Shown piece after piece: positions 57,711 through 64,000 of a stretch of 64,000 bases of DNA (position 1 is its first letter; each line of letters starts with the position of its first letter). The stretch covers positions 108,149,111-108,213,110 of the forward strand of contig CM061244.1 of assembly GCA_030848705.1 (NCBI GenBank). Reading direction: 5' to 3'. The notes under the pieces were generated by a model that was given only the letters and a program-made list of their open reading frames with translations, ran no database searches and was not told the origin of the DNA. The DNA comes from Heracleum sosnowskyi. Taxonomy: Eukaryota; Streptophyta; Magnoliopsida; Apiales; Apiaceae. The position numbers and the translations under genes are program-made.

Positions 57711-58030
57711 GGTTGTTTACTGATGACTGTAATAATCCTGGACAACTGAAGCCTTATAAACCGGATACGATATAAATTTAGGATCGGGTTCCCGCGAGTA
57801 ACTCCCGATTTGGATTTTAGTAACATTTTTTTTTCGAGAAGGAATTCTTGTAACATTTTAAAAAAGAAAATTTTGGGGTTGATTTTTCGAAAGTAACTCC
57901 CGATGTTTCTTGAGTAACTGATAGTAACTCCTAGTATAATTCGAGAATCTGATTTTGGTGAGTAACTCCCTTTTTGATTTTAAATTATAAAGTCAACTAT
58001 TTGTGTTAACCATTTTCAAAAAATTATAAT
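57711..58030. other. upstream region of DJ-1D
   Basis: Non-coding. GAGTAACTCCC or close variants occur about five times between 57795 and 57975; otherwise AT-rich. Confidence 0.4.
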
Positions 58031-58430
58031 GGGCCTGTTTGGTAACTCGGAATAAGCTGGCTTATGATGAGGGGTGTTTGTGTACTCAACTTATTTGATA
58101 ACTTATAACTTATAAATTGATAAGTTGAATGTTAGAAATCACCAACATTTTACTTAACTTATCAACTTATTCTTTGATTTCTTTATTTTTTAATACTTTA
58201 TATTTTTACCTTTGTGTTTTTAAATATTTTTTTAATTTAAAATGCAAGTGTTGAAATCATTGTATTTAATAATTATTTTTTCAAATTTAATTTACCAAAC
58301 TTTTAACTAACTTATAAGTAAATTTATCCAAACACCCGTATAACTTATAAGAATCCATCAACTTATCACTTATAAAGCACTTACTCATTTTAAGTTATAA
58401 GTCAACTTTTTTGTGATACCCCAAACACGC
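58031..58430. mobile_element. MITE with GGGCCTGTTTGG end
   Basis: Starts GGGCCTGTTTGGTAACT and ends CCCCAAACACGC, an imperfect inverted pair. Internal ACTTATAACTTATAA blocks recur in both orientations. No clear target duplication, so the boundaries are approximate. It lies where the hAT pseudogene ends. Confidence 0.55.
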
Positions 58431-60531
58431 ACAATATCCGTATCCAATTCTTGCAAGTAACTCAAAAAATTTATATAAAACTTTCGGTGGAAATAACTCT
58501 CCCTCCATATTCAATATAAAGATCAAAAAAAACTGTTCGAATTTTTTGTACAGGTGAGTATGAAAGATCCTTACCATACAACCTATCATAATAATATTCA
58601 ATAATATCCATCTTGAATATAGGATCAAGAATCACAGCAATTGCTAAACACAAACTGCATTCGTCCCAATACTTAGAAAATTTTATTTTCATTGGGCCTG
58701 CCATCATTCGAACAAACTCTTCTGGGCTATTTTTCATTTCCATCAGTTGTATTTTGATGTCACAAATATCAGGAAAAAACACATTTGCAGCGGGGTACTT
58801 AGTTCCACTAAAATGAACCGTAGCATCCTTAAACATTTTCAAGCAACCATGCACTAAACGAGCCACTCTCCGCTCTTCTTTTGAAGGATTAAACTTATAA
58901 TTCTTATCCATGTCCTCTAGACGATTACATGCTTCTTCATAATTCAAAGCAACATCAAGCATATCATAAGTGGAATCCCACCTAGTTGACACATCCATTG
59001 GAAAATTTTTTTTGTCCTTGCAACTTCAAGACAAGATCAAACTTTTATTTTTCAAAAGGAGACTTGTTTAAATATCTCACGGTTGCACGTCTGTCATATA
59101 GAAGTGGCCTAATTAACAGTAAACCATCTTGAACAACCAAGTTTAGAATATGTGCACTACAACGCACATGAAAGAAATCACCAGCACACGGAACTCTATT
59201 AGAAAGCCAAGATTTTAAATGCCTAACCATGCTATCATTTGAAGGTGCATTGTCAACAACCATGGAAAATAATTTCTTATCTAAATTCCACTCCATAATT
59301 AGTTGCGAGATAAATCTGAATAAAGACTCTCCGTCATGTGGCCACACAATCCATTTGTAATTTAAGATTGTTTTTTGTAATTCCCAATCATTATCAATAT
59401 AATGTATAGTTAGACATGCATATACAAAATTTTGTGAATCGGAGGTTCAAATATCAGTAGTAAGTGTGACTCTACAACCTATACCATCAATCTTTTCGTA
59501 TACCCTTTTCTACATCTTTTCATGCAATTTGATTATATCAGACCTCACTGTGTTTTGACTAACAAGCCTAAATTTTGGTCATAGTCCTTTGCAAAAATGC
59601 TCAAAGAACTCATGATCAACGATGTTAAATGGATAATTATGTTTAATCACCATTCTTGCTAGATCCATTTTACTCCTATCTTGATCAAATTTGAATGCTT
59701 CAATATGAGTAGAACCGTCCGATTTTTTCATAGTCATAACTGATTTCTGCCCACTATCTTTATAAATTTTTGCATTGCATCTCTTAAGATGTTGAGCCAA
59801 GTGACTAGTTCCTGATGTACTTTCCCCAACAAATGATTTTTTACAGTGCTTACACAAAGCTTTATCATTCCCATTAGCATCTTTATATTCTGTGAAATCA
59901 ATCCATATCTTCGACGTTTTCTTTCTCTTTCTTTTTGTATCATCTATTGCATCTGTATTTATAGTAGCGTCCACATCCACTGGAATTGGATTTTCAGCAT
60001 TTTTATCAGTTGGATTGTTACCCATATCATTATGATTTCCGCTAGCCTGAAAAAGAAAACAAAAAAACCCATATTAATTCAAAATTAAATTGTAGTCTTC
60101 ATTATTAAGAAAATGTAAGAAAGAATCATTGAATCGTACCATGATTACTAATGTTAAACTTTGTAACCGTGCATGGAACTTGAAAGTTGAAAGACTAGCA
60201 GAGCAGAGCCGCAGAGTGACAAGAAAAATATAAGATAGGTATTAGGCTTAGGGTTTTCACTTTTCACGTAATAACTTATAACAATATAGATATTTATACA
60301 TAATATATTTTTATTTTTGTACTTTATTTATTATATAATATATTATTATTCAGATCGGATCATGGATAAGCGGATCGGATCAACCTAAATCCATATCTGA
60401 TCCGTTTATTATTCGGATCGTCCTTATCGGATCGAGTTTCGGATCGGTTATTTTCTGGTAAATCCATATCCATTAAAATTGGTCCGGATCGGATCGGTTC
60501 GGATCAGATATCCGCTCCATTGACAGGCCTA
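58431..60531 (-). mobile_element. truncated hAT element
   Basis: On the minus strand the end TAGGCCTGTCAATGG at 60531 looks like a hAT terminus. The subterminal 60350-60525 carries many GGATCGG motifs. Then comes a BED-finger transposase. The 3' end with its inverted repeat and the second copy of the flank GAGTACAT were not found. Confidence 0.65.
58471..60025 (-). pseudogene. hAT transposase pseudogene (BED zinc finger, ricesleeper-like)
   Basis: The N-terminal piece (60025-59579) holds a BED zinc finger: CKHCKKSF with downstream H..H..C residues. The middle (59347-59045) has a hAT catalytic-type block (VVDNAPSND) and HVRCSAHILNLVVQDG. The last piece (58998-58471) continues from STRWDSTYDML to AVILDPIFKM. 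Stops at about 59579, 59490 and 59045 and a frameshift in a run of eight T (about 59005) break it. The C-terminal hAT dimerisation domain is missing. Confidence 0.88.
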
Positions 60532-60954
60532 GAGTACATTATAAGCGTTTACCGGACCAAACCATATCAAATCAAATCAAAAAGTATCCAATATATCCTG
60601 CTTATAGCATAATCTGGGAAAGTAAGATATACGCATATCATATCCCTATTATCTTAAAACTCGTGCGATGCACAGATTGTTTTAATAATTGTTATTTTTT
60701 TATTATTTATGATTTAATATTTTATTAATTGTATTAGGTGTGTTAACCTTTTTTTAAATAATTAAAAAAAATTAAAATCGATTTTAAAATAAATAAGTAA
60801 CGGTTTGCCCATGATATTTTTGGAAAAGAAAAGGAGGGGTTTTAGTAAAGAAAAATAAAAAATGTAACATGTTTTAGTTGAAAAGGGTAATTGCCCGTGA
60901 TTAAAAGTATTAATATATGTTTTAAAATAAATAAGTAAGGTTTTACCCGTGATA
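60532..60954. other. AT-rich intergenic DNA
   Basis: No gene. A GTGCATCGCAC palindrome on the minus strand at about 60670 and one unit of the TTTTAGTTGAAAAGGGTAAT repeat family at 60800-60900 suggest further Helitron-like debris. Confidence 0.35.
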
Positions 60955-63092
60955 TTAGCTTATATCCCGTGCGATGCATGATCTTCTTTAATATATATTA
61001 ATTTTTATTTAAATCTTAGTCATTATATATAATTTGATGAAATTTTATTATATATATATAATAAATTGGATTTTTTAAATTTGATATATTGTTGACGTAA
61101 GCTATAGTAGTATTTTAGATATTAAAATATAAAATATTTTAAAATAACAGACCTGTTAGGTCCAAAGTATCGTAGAGAGGGGGGGGGGGGTTGAATACGA
61201 TACTCACAAATTATTCAATTTCGTTCGCGGATAATTATTTGTGTTCTTGTCCGAAATCAAATATACCAAATCAAAATACGAGTCGGGGAATATATCGTTT
61301 TATAAATATAAACCACGAAGAGTGCTATAATTTTTAATCCGTAGGATTAGTTTCAATGAGTTTAGGTTACACAAAATCAATACAATGATAGAATTCAAAG
61401 CACTATTAATTTCTCTGTCAATTTTCAAGCTCAAAACTCTCTCTTCGTAAATGATCTTCTGCAAAACACTAACTGAAGAAGACACTGTCTTCACTCTCCA
61501 ATTGTAGTCTTTGAAAACTATCGAAGGCTTTTGGAAGAATCCTGGCCGTCCAAATTTTCCATCAACCTGACAAAGCATACAAATTTCCACCTGTTCCTTA
61601 ATTGAAAAAACTATCGAATGAACCATTTTCTTTTCCTTTTAAAATCTATCGAATAGAAAACTAGTTACTTTTCAAAGTTATTCGATGATTTTTCATTCAA
61701 ATCTCCTTGATCATTTTCGATAGTTTTTCTTAAAAGAAAACTATCGAAGTCTTCTAATTGCATTTTGATCCTTGAAGGTTCTCTCTTTTTGCAACAAGCA
61801 TATTGTACTTCCAATTACCCTAAACATATCTTAAAATATTCTTTTCACTTCCAGGATGTTTCAGGTTTGACTTAAATCAATTCCTTCTGAGACGATAAAC
61901 ATCTTGATCTTTTTAGTGCTGACAGCTAGTGCAACTGGTCTGGTTCACAGATGACTAACACTTGATCAATACCTCTATGTCTTCAATTCAATGTTGTTGA
62001 TAAGTCCTTTGTCGTTCTGGTTGCTTCATTAAAATCACTGAAATCCTCTGGTACTAACTCTTTATCATTCAAATACTTCTGTAGTCTTGAAAGTCTTGTT
62101 TCTTTATTTGTCACTGAGGTTTGAATATATTAATGAATTTCTTTCCGTGACCTGTTTACGGACTTCAAGAATACATACCATATTTTGATTTTTTGAGTTT
62201 ACCTTTTCTTCTTTACTTCTGGATTCCTGTGCTTCTGTTAATATTATAGTATGTCTTGTTCTTTGTTGAGTTGTAGTTATCTCTGTTACATATTATGTTA
62301 CATTATGCTTTACAAGATCTAACCTATTTATTTTCTCTTATATAATCTAAAAAGGGACTAAAGTGCAAATATCAAAACATGTGCTCGTGCAATGTACCTG
62401 GGTTTTTTTTTAATATACTATTACTTTTATTTTTTTTATTAATTATCTTATTTAAATTGAATGTTATAAAAAATTATAATAAACATGGATTTTATAAGTT
62501 TAATATAATAATATTACCATTATATCTATATTTTGCCTTTGTTATTTTTGATTTGAAAATTAGTTGTTTCAATTAAAAAATATAAAACAGGTAATGTCCT
62601 TAAAAATGCAATTAGTTACTTATTAATAATTATACAAAATTATATTACTTTTATATATATATGTTGTGCGTGTTACTTTTAAAAAATTAGTTGTTTAAGT
62701 TAAAAAATATAAAATCGGTAACGTGTTTTAGCTAAAAAAGGTAATCGGCTATTTATTAATAATTATGCATAAAAATATTACTATTACATATTTATTTTGC
62801 ATGTGTCATGTTTAGAAGATGAGTTATTTTTGTTAAAAAATATAAAACAAATAATGTTAGATGAAAAAGGTAATTGGTTATAAATATATAATAATATTAC
62901 TATTTTATATATACGTTGTCCGTTTTTTTGAAGATGAGTTGTTATAATTTAAATAATATATAAAGTAGGTATTGTGTTTTAGTTTTTAAAAAGGTAATTA
63001 GTTATAGAGAGGCTCGTGAATCAACCCAAGTACCGAGTAAAGACCAAGCGACCAAAATTTTTAATGTTTCGTTTTTAATAATATAGTATAGA
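60955..63092 (-). mobile_element. Helitron-like element, interrupted by a solo LTR
   Basis: The minus-strand 5' end reads A|TCTATACTATATTATTAAA at 63092. The 3' end reads ATGCATCGCACGGGATATAAGCTAA|T at 60955. Both fit Helitron termini (TC start, hairpin near the end, CTRR, insertion between A and T). No Rep/helicase is encoded. About four degenerate 130-bp units lie at 62560-63000. Confidence 0.5.
61154..62314 (-). repeat. solo LTR, inverted copy of the family at 39983-41086
   Basis: TGTTAGGTCC to GCTTTACA, 1161 bp, flanked by AGACC (61149-61153) and AGATC (62315-62319), one mismatch. It shares the same primer of TTCGATAGTTTT repeats (about 61608, 61645, 61685, 61710, 61736), including a strong hairpin at about 61708-61747. 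A run of 12 G lies at about 61179. The ORF at 61300-61626 is LTR sequence. Confidence 0.85.
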
Positions 63093-63839
63093 TGAGTAGT
63101 ATGATTGTTTTTTGTAAAAAACCCCGGCATAGTGCATCATAAAACAGTGTATGATACATATTTACTCACAAACATATTAAAATCAAACAATACACGTTCA
63201 CACAAAATAATTGTAATAAAATTTGAAAAGACTTAATTGCAGTTTGATAGCCTGAACTATTATCTTTTTGCACAAAAATGACTCTTTTATAATTGTTGTC
63301 ATTTTATAGACTAAACTATTATTTTTTAGCCGATGATTGCATCCCGTTATATTTTTTTTAACGGACGTTAATGGTTTCATTTTTCAATTTTTGTAATTGC
63401 ACTTTGATGGCTCAAGTATTATTGTTTTGCACAAAATTGACTTTTTTTAATATATTTTTGACATTTTTAACCAAGTTTTTTATTTAAAAATAATTTAACT
63501 AAATTATACTTTTAAAATGCTCATCTGACCTTAAGATTCTTTATTGTAAAATTATTCTACATGATTTTTAGGCAATAGTACTAGAAGAATAAGATAAAAT
63601 GAAAAATGTAAAAATCGAATGACTTTGTCATCAATCATGAGAAAGTAAACTCGTGTTGCTTCCAACATAAATTAATCAATCCTACATTTTTCAGTCTTTT
63701 ACAATGATCTAACATTTGAGTGATGTTCAAATGCCTTTTTTTTTTAAAACTAATTATGATATTTTTTTTGTTAGTGAATAATCAAAAATCAAATTAAAAT
63801 TTTAAGATGTTTGAAAAATGTGATGCAAACATTAGTAAA
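63093..63839. other. AT-rich intergenic DNA
   Basis: No gene. Two related blocks (about 63225-63300 and 63395-63450: AATTGCA.TTTGATGGCT, TATTATTTTTTTGCACAAAATGAC) form a degenerate direct repeat. Confidence 0.4.
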
Positions 63840-63929
63840 TCTTTAACGTAATCTGAATTAAAGGCATGGTTTTTAGAACTTAGCACATGACTTTTTTAAC
63901 AATGTCTTTAATTCAGATTACGTTAAAGA
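63840..63929. repeat. near-perfect 28-bp inverted repeat
   Basis: Left arm 63840-63867 and right arm 63902-63929 are complementary with one mismatch (core CTTTAACGTAATCTGAATT); the loop is 34 bases. Confidence 0.85.
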
Positions 63930-64000
63930 TTACGCTAAAATCTAAAAAAATTAGAGATACTCAGATGAAAAAATCAATTAAAGAAACATATATAGAAATT

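Noticed and set aside
58031..58430. Left terminal repeat of the hAT element
   Set aside because: GGGCCTGTTTGG does not pair with TAGGCCTGTCAATGG at 60531, and flanking 8-mers do not match, so it is treated as a separate MITE.

Overview
The window is plant nuclear DNA, almost certainly from a eudicot and more likely an asterid. It holds Ty1/copia and Ty3/gypsy retrotransposons with plant tRNA-Met primer sites, MITEs, hAT and Helitron remnants, and two spliced plant genes. The asterid guess rests only on my impression that the extra ORF of the youngest copia element resembles those in Asteraceae/Apiaceae elements. No rRNA, tRNA or CRISPR array was seen.

Layout. (1) 1-4366: 3' part of a Ty3/gypsy element (gag-protease only, long non-coding 3' region, 3' LTR). 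(2) 4425-34500: three copia elements nested inside one another, each with LTR pairs, primer sites, polypurine tracts and target duplications. Element A (+, 4425-34500, TSD GCGAA) is split by element B (-, 7680-29304, near-TSD ATACC/AGACC), which is split by element C (+, 10688-23832, TSD GACTT). C is a SIRE-like element of about 13.1 kb with gag, pol and a very long additional ORF. A and B have badly decayed pol genes. (3) 34501-35524: the end of an older LTR, joined to a truncated copy of an OXS3-like gene. (4) 35525-39385: AT-rich DNA, a Stowaway MITE and a minus-strand copia gag pseudogene. (5) 39386-45350: a minus-strand non-autonomous LTR element built as LTR-internal-LTR-start of a second internal region, full of minisatellites, with a solo LTR inside its left LTR. 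(6) 47522-48343: an intact OXS3-like gene (-). (7) 48620-51497: three non-autonomous hAT-like elements with 8-bp duplications. (8) 52582-57653: a five-exon DJ-1 homolog D gene (-), with a small LTR element in intron 4. (9) 58031-60531: a MITE and a hAT transposase pseudogene. (10) 60955-63092: a Helitron-like element with an inverted solo LTR; then AT-rich DNA ending in a near-perfect hairpin.

Only two host genes look functional: OXS3-like (stress-associated nuclear protein) and DJ-1D-like (two-domain glyoxalase III/DJ-1 protein). The rest is layered transposon history.

The most unusual signals are: (i) a 12-base motif (core TCAACG, reverse CGTTGA) scattered through LTRs, gag, pol, the intergenic leader and the extra ORF of element C, in different reading frames; (ii) three hairpins with one constant loop and unrelated stems in the leader of element B; (iii) a roughly 1,490-codon extra ORF in C, broken by one UGA, with no visible membrane features. 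Coordinates and differences were read by eye.
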